This document shows, piece after piece, positions 1 through 8,490 of a stretch of DNA of 64,000 nucleotides. Every line of letters starts with the position of its first letter. Position 1 is the stretch's first letter. The notes under the pieces were generated by a model. That model did not search any database. It was given only the letters and a program-made list of their open reading frames with translations, and was not told the DNA's origin. This DNA is from Pseudonocardia halophobica (lineage in GTDB: Bacteria > Actinomycetota > Actinomycetes > Mycobacteriales > Pseudonocardiaceae). A program made the position numbers and the translations under genes. The stretch is taken from positions 62,001 through 126,000 of the forward strand of contig NZ_BSFQ01000018.1 of the NCBI RefSeq assembly GCF_027922425.1. The letters run 5' to 3'.

Positions 1-356
1 GGAGCAACTCCACCGACCGCAGCCCGGTCGACGGCGGTGGCACCGCGGTCCGGGTCGGGTACCTCACCCCGGAGGGCAAGTACCTGCGGCTCGTGCAGAG
101 CGACGGCGGCGAGGAGGCCCTCGTCGCCACCGAGGCCGGCGGCCCGCTGGCCGGAACCGGGGTGACCGACGCCGCCGGGCTGCGCTGGGTCACCTACCAG
201 AAGGAGGGCGGCGAGCCCTTCCGCGTCACGACCGCGCCGGACGACCCGCAGGTCCGCTGGCTCGTCACCGGCAGCGGCACGGACGCGGACTTCGGCGCCC
301 TGGCCCGGGCGACCGTGGCCGGCCGGCTCCTGCCGGCCGGCGCCGAGCAGAACTGA
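1..356 (+). CDS. DUF4245 family protein, C-terminal part
   Basis: The reading frame is open from the window edge (first full codon at 3) to a TGA at 354-356, so this is the 3' end of a gene that starts outside the window. About 117 residues remain, ending in a hydrophilic tail. The visible part has the conserved stretch VRVGYLTPEGKYLRLVQS and a later LRWVTYQ motif, typical of the extracytoplasmic DUF4245 domain of actinobacterial membrane-anchored proteins; M. tuberculosis carries such a protein close to glpX and xseAB. Its N-terminal membrane anchor is not visible. It is convergent with xseB, 23 bp away. Function is unknown. Confidence 0.75.
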   Translation, partial: SNSTDRSPVDGGGTAVRVGYLTPEGKYLRLVQSDGGEEALVATEAGGPLAGTGVTDAAGLRWVTYQKEGGEPFRVTTAPDDPQVRWLVTGSGTDADFGALARATVAGRLLPAGAEQN

Positions 357-379
357 GGCGGGCACCGCCGACCCGTGGG

Positions 380-598
380 TCAGTCCTCGGCCTCGGCGTC
401 GGCGAGGGCCTTCTCCACCCGCTCCCGCGCCCCGGCCAGGCACTCCTCGCAGCGCTTGGCCAGCGCCTCGCCCCGCTCCCAGAGCGCGACGGTCTCGTCG
501 AGGCCCAGCCCGCCCGTCTCCAGGGCGCGCACGACCTCGACCAGCTCGTCGCGGGCCTGCTCGTAGCCGAGCCCGGCCACCGGGGGACGCTCACTCAT
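380..598 (-). CDS. xseB: Exodeoxyribonuclease VII small subunit XseB
   Basis: Small all-helical subunit of exonuclease VII, which with XseA degrades single-stranded DNA to oligonucleotides in repair and recombination. The product is 72 residues, the family's usual size, and carries the typical pattern GYEQARDELVEVVRALETG followed by LDETVALWERGEALA and an acidic tail. The ATG at 598 overlaps the xseA stop by 8 bp; an ATG three codons upstream (607) is also possible. The overlap implies translational coupling to xseA. It is the last gene of the lipid-droplet-protein/xseA/xseB operon. Confidence 0.93.
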   Translation of the reverse strand: MSERPPVAGLGYEQARDELVEVVRALETGGLGLDETVALWERGEALAKRCEECLAGARERVEKALADAEAED

Positions 599-1826
599 CG
601 CGGCCATCCTCCACGGCCGCCCGCACGGTCCCGTCGCCGACCCTGATCCGCAGCCGGTCGCCCGGTGCGACCTCGGCGGTCGAGCGCAGCACCGGCAGGA
701 TCTCGTCGCCCGTGACCCGCTGGACGATCGCGTAGCCGCGGGCGAGCGTCGCGCCCGGACCGAGCGCGGTGAGCCGTGCCCGCAGGTGCGCGATCTCGGT
801 GCAGTCCCGCTCCACCCGCCGCTCCACGGCGGCGCGGGTCGCCGCCCGCAGCCGCTCCAGCTCCTCGTGCCGGCGCGCCATGTCGCGCAACGGGTCGGCG
901 AGCACGGGCCGGGCCCGCAGCGCGTCGAGCATCCGCTGTTCGCGGTCCACCCAGCCGTGCAGCGCGCGGCGGCCGCGGTCGCGCAGCCCGGTGATCCGCG
1001 CGATCTCCTCGGCGAGGTCCGGCACCAGCCGGCGGCCCGCCTCGGTGGGGGTGGAACACCGCAGGTCGGCGACGTGGTCGACGAGCGGGGTGTCCGGCTC
1101 GTGCCCGATCGCCGACACCACCGGCGTGCGGCAGGCGGCGACGGCGCGACACAGCGTCTCGTCCGAGAAGGGCAGCAGGTCCTCGACGCTGCCCCCGCCG
1201 CGGGCGAGCACGATGACGTCGACCGCCGGGTCCCGGTCCAGGATCTCGAGCGCCTCGACGATCTGCCCGACCGCCAGCCCGCCCTGGGTGGCGGTGTTCT
1301 CGATCCGGAACTCCACCGCCGGCCAGCGGGCCTGGGCGTTGCTGACGACGTCGTGCTCCGCCGCCGACGCCCGGCCGGTGATCAGCCCGATCCGCTGCGG
1401 CAGGAAGGGCAGCCGGCGCTTGCGGGCGGGATCGAACAGGCCCTCCGCGGCCAGCAGCCGGCGCAGCCGCTCGATGCGGGCCAGCAGCTCACCCAGCCCG
1501 ACCGCCCGGATCCGGTCCACGCGCAGGCTCAGCGTGCCGCGGCCCGGGAAGAACGAGGGCTTGCCGTGGACGATCACCCGGTTGCCCTCGGCGACCACCT
1601 CGCGCTGCTCGGCGACGAGCGCCATCGGAGCCGTGAGCTGCAGCGACACGTTCGCCACCGGGTCCCGCAGGGTCAGGAACGCGGTCCCCGTGCCGGCGCG
1701 TGCGGTGACCTGTGCGAGCTGGCCCTCGACCCAGACCGCGCCCAGCCGGTCGATCCACTCGGAGATCTTCCGCGCGACCGTCCGGACCGGCCAGGGCGAC
1801 TCCTCGGTCGACGGGCCGGCGCTCAT
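591..1826 (-). CDS. xseA: Exodeoxyribonuclease VII large subunit XseA
   Basis: Catalytic subunit of exonuclease VII. At 411 residues it has the normal family length. The N-terminal OB-fold (about 25-110) contains VWVEGQLAQVTARAGTGTAF; the catalytic core has LPQRIGLITGRASAAEHDV and the hallmark VIVLARGGGSVEDLLPFSDE, then VVSAIGHEPDTPLVDHVAD. A helical C-terminal region binds XseB. The ATG at 1826 overlaps the TGA of the upstream gene (ATGA), so the three genes form a tightly coupled operon transcribed leftward. The order matches Rv1109c-xseA-xseB of mycobacteria. Confidence 0.96.
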   Translation of the reverse strand: MSAGPSTEESPWPVRTVARKISEWIDRLGAVWVEGQLAQVTARAGTGTAFLTLRDPVANVSLQLTAPMALVAEQREVVAEGNRVIVHGKPSFFPGRGTLSLRVDRIRAVGLGELLARIERLRRLLAAEGLFDPARKRRLPFLPQRIGLITGRASAAEHDVVSNAQARWPAVEFRIENTATQGGLAVGQIVEALEILDRDPAVDVIVLARGGGSVEDLLPFSDETLCRAVAACRTPVVSAIGHEPDTPLVDHVADLRCSTPTEAGRRLVPDLAEEIARITGLRDRGRRALHGWVDREQRMLDALRARPVLADPLRDMARRHEELERLRAATRAAVERRVERDCTEIAHLRARLTALGPGATLARGYAIVQRVTGDEILPVLRSTAEVAPGDRLRIRVGDGTVRAAVEDGRDE

Positions 1827-2494
1827 CCCTCCCGGACCGTGGTGATCCGGTTCGACAGCATCGTGACGAAGGGCGGCCGGTTCTCGTGCGAGGTCTCCCA
1901 GATCAGCAGCGCCTGCAGGCCGGCCAGGTCGAGCTTGCGCAGCTTGCCGCGCAGCTGGTGCAGGTTCATGCCGGGGTACTCGGGCAGCACCGCGGGCGGG
2001 GTGTCGGCCTCGTCGCCCAGGGTCTGCTCGGCGATGCTCTCGATCGCCGCGCCGGCCACGGTGTCGCCGGGCTGCGCGAGGTGGTCGCCCTCGACACGGT
2101 CCTCGAGCCGCCCCGCGGCCGGCTCGTCGGCGCGCTCGGGCTCGACGGCGGGGTCGACGGCGGGCTCGACGTCCGTCGAGGGCGCGGGCACGAGATCGGT
2201 GCTGGGCGTGATCGGGGACGCGGGGGCGTGGCCGTTGGTCGCGGTGTCGTCCACCTCGTCGTCGAAGGTCGCCCAGGCCGGGGCCTCCGGGGCCTGACCG
2301 AACGCACCGAGGGCCTTGTCGCCCTTGATCGCCAGCTCGGTGACCTTCTGCTGCACGCGCATGGACGCCTGGAGGGCCTGGCTGACCGCGGTCACGGGGA
2401 ACTCGACGACCAGCCGCGGCAGCTCGCGGACCTGCTCGACGGCGGTGGCGGCCAGGCCGGCGGCGATCCGCACCGGCATCGGGAGCGGGCTCAT
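1823..2494 (-). CDS. Lipid droplet-associated protein (Rv1109c-like)
   Basis: A 223-residue protein. The N-terminal 90 residues carry the conserved pattern (MPVRIAAGLAATAVEQVREL, then LVVEFPVTAVSQALQASMRV) of the actinobacterial family annotated as lipid droplet-associated protein. The middle (about 95-175) is an acidic, Pro/Ala-rich low-complexity segment that varies in this family. The C-terminus has a compact conserved motif (LPEYPGMNLHQLRGKLRKLD, later LLIWETSHENRPPF), a predicted three-helix domain. It is the first gene of the operon with xseA and is divergent from ispH with about 100 bp between start codons. The lipid-droplet role is inherited from the family name, not shown here. Confidence 0.8.
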   Translation of the reverse strand: MSPLPMPVRIAAGLAATAVEQVRELPRLVVEFPVTAVSQALQASMRVQQKVTELAIKGDKALGAFGQAPEAPAWATFDDEVDDTATNGHAPASPITPSTDLVPAPSTDVEPAVDPAVEPERADEPAAGRLEDRVEGDHLAQPGDTVAGAAIESIAEQTLGDEADTPPAVLPEYPGMNLHQLRGKLRKLDLAGLQALLIWETSHENRPPFVTMLSNRITTVREG

Positions 2495-2583
2495 GGACGC
2501 ATTGTCCCCCGTGATCGGCGCCCCCCGCAGCACGGGGCGGGTCACCTCACCCACATCCCACGGCGCCCGGGATCGGGCGCCCG

Positions 2584-2589
2584 TACCCT
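2584..2589 (+). promoter_or_regulatory. Leaderless -10 hexamer of ispH
   Basis: TACCCT (TANNNT) ends 7 nt before the ispH ATG, and there is no Shine-Dalgarno sequence in between. This is the geometry of leaderless actinobacterial transcripts, so transcription probably begins at or next to the start codon. Confidence 0.6.
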
Positions 2590-2596
2590 GGTCGAC

Positions 2597-3565
2597 ATGA
2601 GTGGTACCGCCGGATCGGACGGCAAGCGCGTCCTCGTCGCGAAGCCCCGCGGGTACTGCGCGGGCGTGGACCGCGCGGTGGAGGCGGTCGAGCAGGCGCT
2701 CGAGCAGCACGGCGCGCCCGTGTACGTGCGCAAGCAGATCGTGCACAACAAGCACGTCGTGGAGACGCTGAGCGAGCGCGGCGCCGTGTTCGTCGACGAG
2801 ACGAGCGAGGTGCCGGAGGGCGCGATCGTCGTCTTCTCCGCGCACGGGGTGTCGCCCGACGTGCGCAACGAGGCCAAGGCGCGCTCGCTGCAGACCATCG
2901 ACGCCACCTGCCCGCTGGTCACGAAGGTGCACCAGGAGGCCAAGCGGTACGCCCGCGAGGACTACGACATCCTGCTGGTCGGGCACGCGGGCCACGAGGA
3001 GGTCGAGGGCACCTCCGGCGAGGCGCCCACCCACATCCAGCTGGTGGAGAGCGCCGCCGACGCGGAGAAGGTCACCGTGCGGGACCCGGAGAAGGTCGTC
3101 TGGCTCTCGCAGACCACGCTCTCGGTCGACGAGACCATGGACACCGTCCGGGCGCTGCGCGAGCGCTACCCGACGCTGCAGAACCCGCCGAGCGACGACA
3201 TCTGCTACGCCACCCAGAACCGCCAGGTCGCGGTGAAGGCCATGGCCCCGCACTGCGACCTCGTGCTGGTCGTCGGCTCGCCGAACTCGTCGAACTCGGT
3301 GCGGCTGGTCGAGGTCGCCCTGCAGGCCGGGGCCGGCGCCTCGCACCTGATCGACTACGCCCGCGAGATCGACGAGTCCTGGCTCGAGGGCGTGCGGACC
3401 GTCGGCGTGACGAGCGGTGCCTCGGTGCCCGAGGTGCTGGTGCGCGGGGTCCTCGACTTCCTGGCCGAGCGCGGCTGGGAGTCGGTCGAGGAGGTCACGA
3501 CCGCCGAGGAGACCCTGACCTTCGCCCTGCCCCGCGAGCTCCGGCCGAGCCGCGCCGGCCGCTGA
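2597..3565 (+). CDS. ispH: 4-hydroxy-3-methylbut-2-enyl diphosphate reductase IspH
   Basis: Last step of the non-mevalonate isoprenoid pathway: HMBPP is reduced to IPP and DMAPP by a cytosolic iron-sulfur enzyme. At 322 residues the length is normal. The three cluster-binding cysteines are visible in PRGYCAGVDRA (near residue 20), TIDATCPLV (near 104) and DDICYATQNRQ (near 201). The substrate-binding motifs IVFSAHGVSP and LLVGHAGHEEVEGTSGE are intact. The ATG at 2597 directly follows the -10 element. The 3' end overlaps the convergent DUF6542 gene by 71 bp. Confidence 0.97.
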   Translation: MSGTAGSDGKRVLVAKPRGYCAGVDRAVEAVEQALEQHGAPVYVRKQIVHNKHVVETLSERGAVFVDETSEVPEGAIVVFSAHGVSPDVRNEAKARSLQTIDATCPLVTKVHQEAKRYAREDYDILLVGHAGHEEVEGTSGEAPTHIQLVESAADAEKVTVRDPEKVVWLSQTTLSVDETMDTVRALRERYPTLQNPPSDDICYATQNRQVAVKAMAPHCDLVLVVGSPNSSNSVRLVEVALQAGAGASHLIDYAREIDESWLEGVRTVGVTSGASVPEVLVRGVLDFLAERGWESVEEVTTAEETLTFALPRELRPSRAGR

Positions 3566-4097
3566 CCCGCGGCTCGTCCTCCTCCTCGTCGTCCGGCAGG
3601 TCCCGGTCCCGGCCGCGCACCCCGAGGCGACCGAGCCGGCTGACGGCGTCGTCCGGGCCGGTGCGTTGCACGATCAGCCGCAGCAGACCGATCAGCAGCG
3701 TGAGCCCGGTGGCCACCGCCATGATCGGGAAGCCGTTGACCAGCGGTGCCCCGACCATGAGCACGGTCTCGGTGAGCCCGGGTCCGGTCTGGCCGACCAG
3801 CAGCACGATCACCGGCACCAGCACCGCCACCAGCAGCGCCGGCTGCACCATCGGGCCGAAGAGGTTGCGGCGGCGCACCCAGCCCACGGCGAGGACGCAG
3901 CCCACCACGTAGGCGATCCCGAAGATCACGCCGAGGGTGCCGATCCGCAGCACGTCGACGAACACGCCCAGCGCGGTGAGCACCACGGCGAGCGCGATCG
4001 CCGCGAGGGGCGGGATGCCGAGGACCGTGGCCAACGCGGACCGTTCGGTGACCGGCCAACCGCCGGAGGACCGCGGGGAGGGGTCGCGCGACGTCAC
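3495..4097 (-). CDS. DUF6542 family membrane protein
   Basis: A 200-residue protein with four predicted membrane helices between about residues 20 and 145 (for example LATVLGIPPLAAIALAVVLT and LVAVLVPVIVLLVGQ), followed by a charged Arg/Asp/Glu-rich cytoplasmic tail. This matches DUF6542, a family commonly found beside ispH and ychF in actinobacteria (compare Rv1111c). I chose the GTG at 4097 because it overlaps the rmuC stop as GTGA; the longer reading to 4148 would run inside rmuC. The last 71 bp lie antisense to the end of ispH. Function unknown. Confidence 0.8.
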   Translation of the reverse strand: MTSRDPSPRSSGGWPVTERSALATVLGIPPLAAIALAVVLTALGVFVDVLRIGTLGVIFGIAYVVGCVLAVGWVRRRNLFGPMVQPALLVAVLVPVIVLLVGQTGPGLTETVLMVGAPLVNGFPIMAVATGLTLLIGLLRLIVQRTGPDDAVSRLGRLGVRGRDRDLPDDEEEDEPRVSGRRGSAGARGAGRRSGSPRRS

Positions 4098-5674
4098 CCG
4101 TTCACGGTAGCCCGTGGCCCCTCCGGGCCTTGCTCGCGCGCCTGCCATCCGCCGCCGTCACCCTCCCGGGTGGCCTCCCGCGCTCCCGGTTCGGGCACCA
4201 GTTCGTGCAGTGCGATCAGCGACTCGCCCGCGGAGGCGACCAGCTCGGGCGCCGACACGGCCCGCGGCACCCGCTCGACCGGCGCCGGCGCCTCGAGGTC
4301 GCCCTCGGACACCTTGAGCTCGGTGAGCCGCCGGGCCGTGACGAGCACGCGCGCCTCCAGCGAGGAGACGGTGCGGTTGTAGCTCTCGACCGCGCCGTCG
4401 AGGCTGCGCCCGAGCTTGGCGACGTGCATACCCATCGTGGCGAGCCGGCCGTGCAGCTCCCGGCCCAGCTGGTGCACCTGCGCGGCGTTGCGGGCCAACG
4501 CCTCCTGCCGCCACCCGTACGCGACGGTGCGCAGCAGCGCGATCAACGTGGTGGGGGTGGCGATGACGACGTTGCGCCCGAAGGCGTGCTCCAGCAGCGC
4601 GGGGTCGGCCCGCAGCGCCGCCTCCAGGAACGGGTCGCCCGGTACGAACAGCACCACGAACTCCGGCGTCGGCTCGAACGCCGCCCAGTAGGCCTTCGCG
4701 GACAGCTGGTCCACGTGCGCCCGCAGCTGCCGCGCATGCGACTGCAGCTTCTCGCGGTGCACTGCCGGGTCCTCGGTCTCCACGGCCTCCAGGTACGCCG
4801 CGAACGGCACCTTGGCGTCGACCACGATCTGCTTCCCGCCGGCCAGGTGCACGAGCATGTCCGGCCGCACCCCGCCCTGGCCCTCGGCCGCGCCCTCGCC
4901 GGAGACCTGGGTGGCGAAGTCGCAGTGCTCGACCATGCCCGCGAGCTGCACGATCCGCTCCAGCTGCAGCTCGCCCCAGCGCCCGCGGACCTGCGGCGCG
5001 CGCAGCGCGGTGACCAGCTGCCGGGTCTCGCCGCGCAGCTTCTCCGAGTTCTGCGCCATGGCCTTGACCTGCTCGACGAGTCCCGCGTACGCCGCCTCCC
5101 GCTCGCGCTCGACGGTGCGCAGCTGGCCCTCGACGCGCTGCAGGGCCGCCGCCATCGGGTCCAGCAGCTTGCCGATCGCGGTGGAGCGGGCGGCCTCGTC
5201 CTGCTCCGCCTTGGCGTGCAGTGCGGCGGCCGCCTCCCGGATGCGGCCCTCGGCGAGGCTCACGAACTGCTCGTTGTTGCGGGACAACGCCTCCGCCGAG
5301 AGCGCCCGGAACGTCTCACGCAGCTCCGCGTCCCGCGCGGTGAGCAGCCGCTCGCGCTCCAGCGCCGCCTCGCGCTCGCTGCTCAGCGCGGCCCGGGTGG
5401 CCGACACGTCCGACTCCGCGCGCCGCAGCCGCTCGGTGGCGGTGCGCACCTCCTCGTGCAGCTCCTCGATGCGCTCCAGCAGCCCGGTCCGCTCGGCCTT
5501 GAACGCCGCGGCCTCCGCCCGGGCGCCGGCCGATGCGGTGGCGGTGGCGCGGGCGGCCTCCGCCGTGGCGACCCGGTGCCGCGCCCCGGCCAGCAGCCAC
5601 GCCAGGCCGCCCCCGATCGCCAGGCCCAGGAGGAGCCCGGCGAGCAGGAGCGGCAACACGTTCGAGAGATCCAC
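4094..5674 (-). CDS. rmuC: DNA recombination protein RmuC
   Basis: RmuC proteins are membrane-tethered, nuclease-fold factors that limit inversions at short inverted repeats. The 526-residue product begins with one membrane helix (VLPLLLAGLLLGLAIGGGLA), continues with a long Ala/Glu/Arg coiled coil (about 30-200), and then has the RmuC domain with MAQNSEKLRGETRQLVTAL and GRWGELQLERIVQLAGM. A later VDAKVPFAAYLEAV contains the conserved nuclease-like residues. The GTG at 5674 places the membrane helix at the extreme N-terminus; the longer frame runs into the palindrome at 5732 and is unlikely. It is the first gene of a two-gene operon with DUF6542. Confidence 0.9.
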   Translation of the reverse strand: MDLSNVLPLLLAGLLLGLAIGGGLAWLLAGARHRVATAEAARATATASAGARAEAAAFKAERTGLLERIEELHEEVRTATERLRRAESDVSATRAALSSEREAALERERLLTARDAELRETFRALSAEALSRNNEQFVSLAEGRIREAAAALHAKAEQDEAARSTAIGKLLDPMAAALQRVEGQLRTVEREREAAYAGLVEQVKAMAQNSEKLRGETRQLVTALRAPQVRGRWGELQLERIVQLAGMVEHCDFATQVSGEGAAEGQGGVRPDMLVHLAGGKQIVVDAKVPFAAYLEAVETEDPAVHREKLQSHARQLRAHVDQLSAKAYWAAFEPTPEFVVLFVPGDPFLEAALRADPALLEHAFGRNVVIATPTTLIALLRTVAYGWRQEALARNAAQVHQLGRELHGRLATMGMHVAKLGRSLDGAVESYNRTVSSLEARVLVTARRLTELKVSEGDLEAPAPVERVPRAVSAPELVASAGESLIALHELVPEPGAREATREGDGGGWQAREQGPEGPRATVNG

Positions 5675-5731
5675 GATCAGCAGGGTGCACCCGACCCCCG
5701 ACAAAATCGCGCATCGACGCCCTGGCCGATC

Positions 5732-5771
5732 GTGAGTGGCGATAGTCGCCAGAGCGACTATCGCCACTCAC
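5732..5771. repeat. Perfect 18-bp inverted repeat, probable terminator of ada-ogt
   Basis: Arms 5732-5749 and 5754-5771 are exactly complementary around a CAGA loop. The element begins 4 bp after the ogt stop codon on the minus strand and lies 57 bp upstream of the rmuC start. It has no T-tract. It contains a stretch noticeably richer in A/T (GATAGTCGC / GCGACTATC) than the surrounding DNA. The position suits transcription termination of the ada-ogt operon, but its perfection and distinct composition also suit a dispersed palindromic repeat. Confidence 0.75.
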
Positions 5772-5775
5772 AGGG

Positions 5776-6264
5776 TCAGGACTCGCGGTCGAGCAGGGAC
5801 CGCTTCACCGGCAGGCCCCAGCGGAAGCCGCCGAGCGACCCGTCGGTGCGCAGGACCCGGTGGCAGGGCACGAAGAGCGCGGCGGCGTTGCGGGCGCAGG
5901 CCGAGGCGGCGGCCCGCACCGCGGCCGGGCGCCCCGCCTTCGCGGCGAACTCGGTGTAGGTCACCGGGCCACCGGCCGGGACCTGCCGCAGCACGTCCCA
6001 CGCGTGCTCCAGGAACGCACCGGACCGCTGCCGCACCGGCACACCGTCCACGGCGGACAGTTCGCCGGCGTAGTAGGCGCGCACGGCGTCGGCGGCCGCG
6101 CCGCCCGCGGCGGGCTCCACGGTGGACGGCCGGATCGCGGTGTGCACCAGCGGGACCAGGTCGTCGAGGTCGGCGGTCCAGCCCGAGGCGAGGACCGCCC
6201 CGTCGTCGGCGACGACCACGGTGAACGGGCCGTCGGGGGTGTCGAGGGTCGTGCAGGTGCTCAT
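5776..6264 (-). CDS. ogt: Methylated-DNA--protein-cysteine methyltransferase
   Basis: Suicide repair protein that transfers methyl groups from O6-methylguanine to its own cysteine. The 162-residue product carries the active-site motif FVPCHRVLRTDGSLGGF with the acceptor Cys, and the helix-turn-helix segment QVPAGGPVTYTEFAAKAG for minor-groove binding. Its ATG overlaps the stop of the ada/alkA gene as ATGA, so the two are cotranscribed. The same pairing (Rv1317c-Rv1316c) exists in mycobacteria. Transcription probably ends at the perfect palindrome just downstream. Confidence 0.96.
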   Translation of the reverse strand: MSTCTTLDTPDGPFTVVVADDGAVLASGWTADLDDLVPLVHTAIRPSTVEPAAGGAAADAVRAYYAGELSAVDGVPVRQRSGAFLEHAWDVLRQVPAGGPVTYTEFAAKAGRPAAVRAAASACARNAAALFVPCHRVLRTDGSLGGFRWGLPVKRSLLDRES

Positions 6265-7754
6265 GCCGTCCTCCAGACGGTCGGGTCGGCGGCCGGCCGG
6301 GCGGCGGCGCGCCAGAGGTGGGTCGCGGCGTACGACCGCCAGGGCCGCCAGCGGGCGGCGTGCCGGGTCAGGCCGTCCACGTCGGACGGCAGGCCCAGCG
6401 CCGCGGCGCCGCGGCGGACGGCGAGATCGGACACCAGGGGTTCGTCGGGGTCGCCGAGCAGCCGCATCGCGACGTAGCCGGCGGTCCAGGGGCCCACGCC
6501 GGGCAGGGCCTGCAGGTCCGCCCGCAGGCCGGCGGGGTCTCGCCCGGCGTCGAGCACGAGCGTGCCCTCGGCGACGGCCGCGGCGAGCGCGGCGAGGGCA
6601 GCGGCCCGGCGGGCGGGGCCGCCGACCGTCGCAGCCACCTGCTCGGCGAGCCGGTCGGCCGGCGGGAAGAGCCGGTCCGGGCCGTCGCCGGCAAGCTCCG
6701 CGGGCAGCGGGTCGCCGAGTACGGCGACGAGCCGGGCGCCCGTCGTGCGCGCCGCGGACACCGAGACCTGTTGGCCCAGCAGGGCCTTGACGGCGATCTC
6801 GAGCCCGTCGGCCGCCCCCGGCAGCCGGATCCCGGGCGTCGACGCCACGGAGGGCGCCAGCGCCGGGTCCGCGGCCAGCAGCTCGTCGACGGCGGCGGGG
6901 TCCGCGTCGAGGTCCAGCAGCCGGCGCAGCCGCGCCACCGCCGGGCCGAGGTCGCGGGGTTCGGTGAGCCGCAGCTCCGCCCGCACGTGCCCCGGCGTGT
7001 GGTCGCCGAGCCGCAGCGCGACGACGGCCGGGCCGTGCGGCAGCCGGAGCGTCCGCCGGTAGACCCCGTCCGCCACGGTCTCCGACCCGGCCAGCGCGCG
7101 GCCGGCGAAGTGGGCGAGGAGCCCGTCGGCGTCGAACGGCTCGCGGTGCGGGAGCCGCAGGCTCAGCGTCCCGGCGACCGGCGCCGGGCCGCGTCCGGAG
7201 GACTCCCGCCGCAGCACGCTCGGCGTGACGGCGTAGACCTCGCGCACGGTGTCGTTGAACTGGCGGACGCTCGCGAAGCCGGCGGCGAACGCGATGTCCG
7301 CCATCGACATCGGCGTCGTCTCGATGAGCAGGCGGGCGGTGTGGGCGCGGTGCGCCCGGGCCAGCGCCAGCGGCCCCGCCCCGAGCTCGGCGGTGACGAT
7401 CCGGGTCAGGTGGCGCTCCGAGTAGCCCAGCGCGGTGGCCAGGCCGGCGACCCCGGAGCGTTCGACGAGGCCGTCGGCGATGAGCCGCATCGCCCGGGCG
7501 GCGAGGTCGGACCGGCTGTTCCAGTCCGGCGAGCCCGGGACGGCGTCGGGCAGGCAGCGTCGGCAGGCCCGGTAGCCCTGCTGCTGCGCGGCGGCCGCGG
7601 TCGGGAAGAACTCGACGTTGCGGCGCTTGGGGGTGGTCGCGGGGCACGAGGGCCGGCAGTAGATGCCGGTCGTGCGCACCGCCGTGATGAAGACGCCGTC
7701 GAACCGCGGGTCGCGCGCGGCGACGGCCCGGTAGCAGCGTTCGATGTCCAGCAC
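6261..7754 (-). CDS. alkA: Ada regulatory domain / AlkA DNA glycosylase fusion
   Basis: A 497-residue fusion, almost identical in length to M. tuberculosis AlkA (Rv1317c). Residues 1-75 are the Ada zinc domain that accepts methyl groups from phosphotriesters, with ligand pairs in GIYCRPSC and YRACRRC. Residues about 80-190 are an AraC-type helix-turn-helix (MSMADIAFAAGFASVRQFND). The rest is an AlkA N-domain plus a helix-hairpin-helix glycosylase (LPGVGPWTAGYVAMRLLG) with the catalytic Asp in PLVSDLAVRRG. It senses methylation, activates its own operon and excises alkylated bases. The GTG at 7754 fits the family N-terminus (VLDIERCYRAV); a longer start at 7835 is less likely. Confidence 0.92.
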   Translation of the reverse strand: MLDIERCYRAVAARDPRFDGVFITAVRTTGIYCRPSCPATTPKRRNVEFFPTAAAAQQQGYRACRRCLPDAVPGSPDWNSRSDLAARAMRLIADGLVERSGVAGLATALGYSERHLTRIVTAELGAGPLALARAHRAHTARLLIETTPMSMADIAFAAGFASVRQFNDTVREVYAVTPSVLRRESSGRGPAPVAGTLSLRLPHREPFDADGLLAHFAGRALAGSETVADGVYRRTLRLPHGPAVVALRLGDHTPGHVRAELRLTEPRDLGPAVARLRRLLDLDADPAAVDELLAADPALAPSVASTPGIRLPGAADGLEIAVKALLGQQVSVSAARTTGARLVAVLGDPLPAELAGDGPDRLFPPADRLAEQVAATVGGPARRAAALAALAAAVAEGTLVLDAGRDPAGLRADLQALPGVGPWTAGYVAMRLLGDPDEPLVSDLAVRRGAAALGLPSDVDGLTRHAARWRPWRSYAATHLWRAAARPAADPTVWRTA

Positions 7755-7915
7755 GGGGACGACTCTGCCACCCCGCGCCACCCCGTTCTCGCGGGAATCG
7801 GACACGTGCGTGAGAGTTTCCCATCCTGCTCTCATCGCCCAGTCGCCCGGCGCCACCAGGCTCGTCGGCGTGCGCCGTCTCCCGCTGCTCGTCGCCGAAA
7901 CCGGTCGCGCGGGGC

Positions 7916-8383
7916 TCAGCCCAGGCGGCAGAGGTCCCCGTCGAGCATGCCCATCGCGCAGGCGCGGCGGATGTTCGCGCGGGTGTCGGGGGACAGGCGT
8001 TCGGCGACGGCCTCGCGCACCCGCTCGCGCCGGCCCTCGCCCGGGCGGCGGTCCGCCACGGCGCTCTGCCGCCGGGCCACGGCCACCGGCTCGGTGACGG
8101 CGGGGACCGGCGCCGCGACGGGCTGCGCCGCCGCCGCGATCGCGGGAGTGAGCGCGATCGCGACGAGCGTGTCGCCGTCGACGACGCCGGCCCCCGCGGG
8201 TTCGGGGGCCGCGACGGGCGCGGCCGGGACCTCCGGGGCCTCGGGGACCGCGGCCGCGGCGAAGGTCGGGAGCGGCACGGGCGCGCTCGTCGCGGACAGC
8301 GAGACCGCCGTCATCGTGCTGCCGGACAGCGCCGCCAGCACCGTCCCCGCGATCGCCGTCCGTCCCACCGCACCCGCCGCCAC
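7916..8383 (-). CDS. Putative secreted Ala/Pro-rich protein
   Basis: A 155-residue product beginning at a GTG with a signal-peptide-like N-terminus (TAIAGTVLAALSGSTMTAVS). A low-complexity Ala/Pro/Val segment follows (about 35-100) and then a charged helical C-terminus, RERVREAVAERLSPDTRANI, ending with two cysteines that could form a disulfide. No known domain is recognised. It stands alone, divergent from the sigma-factor gene. It is probably an exported or cell-wall-associated protein restricted to close relatives; codon composition supports coding. Confidence 0.6.
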   Translation of the reverse strand: MAAGAVGRTAIAGTVLAALSGSTMTAVSLSATSAPVPLPTFAAAAVPEAPEVPAAPVAAPEPAGAGVVDGDTLVAIALTPAIAAAAQPVAAPVPAVTEPVAVARRQSAVADRRPGEGRRERVREAVAERLSPDTRANIRRACAMGMLDGDLCRLG

Positions 8384-8467
8384 GTCCCGCCCCTTCCGTC
8401 GTCCGGTACCCGGGCTATCGACGGCCGCCGGCGGGCGTTAGCCCGGACGGAGCAGCGGAACCCGATC

Positions 8468-8490
8468 GGGTGGTGGTGCCAGCACCACCC
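8468..8490. promoter_or_regulatory. Small GGGTGGTG/CACCACCC hairpin upstream of shbA
   Basis: GGGTGGTG (8468-8475) and CACCACCC (8483-8490) are complementary; a shifted pairing gives a 7-bp stem with a CCAG loop. It lies in the 222-bp divergent region between the secreted protein and the sigma factor. It could be an operator or an RNA hairpin in a long shbA leader. There is no direct evidence for either role. Confidence 0.3.

Noticed and set aside
370..381. GACCC-GT-GGGTC hairpin between DUF4245 and xseB as a terminator
   Set aside because: Stem of only 5 bp overlapping the xseB stop; too weak to call.
6261..7754. Fusion of Ada and AlkA as a novel architecture
   Set aside because: The same Ada-AraC-AlkA arrangement and length is known from mycobacteria (Rv1317c).
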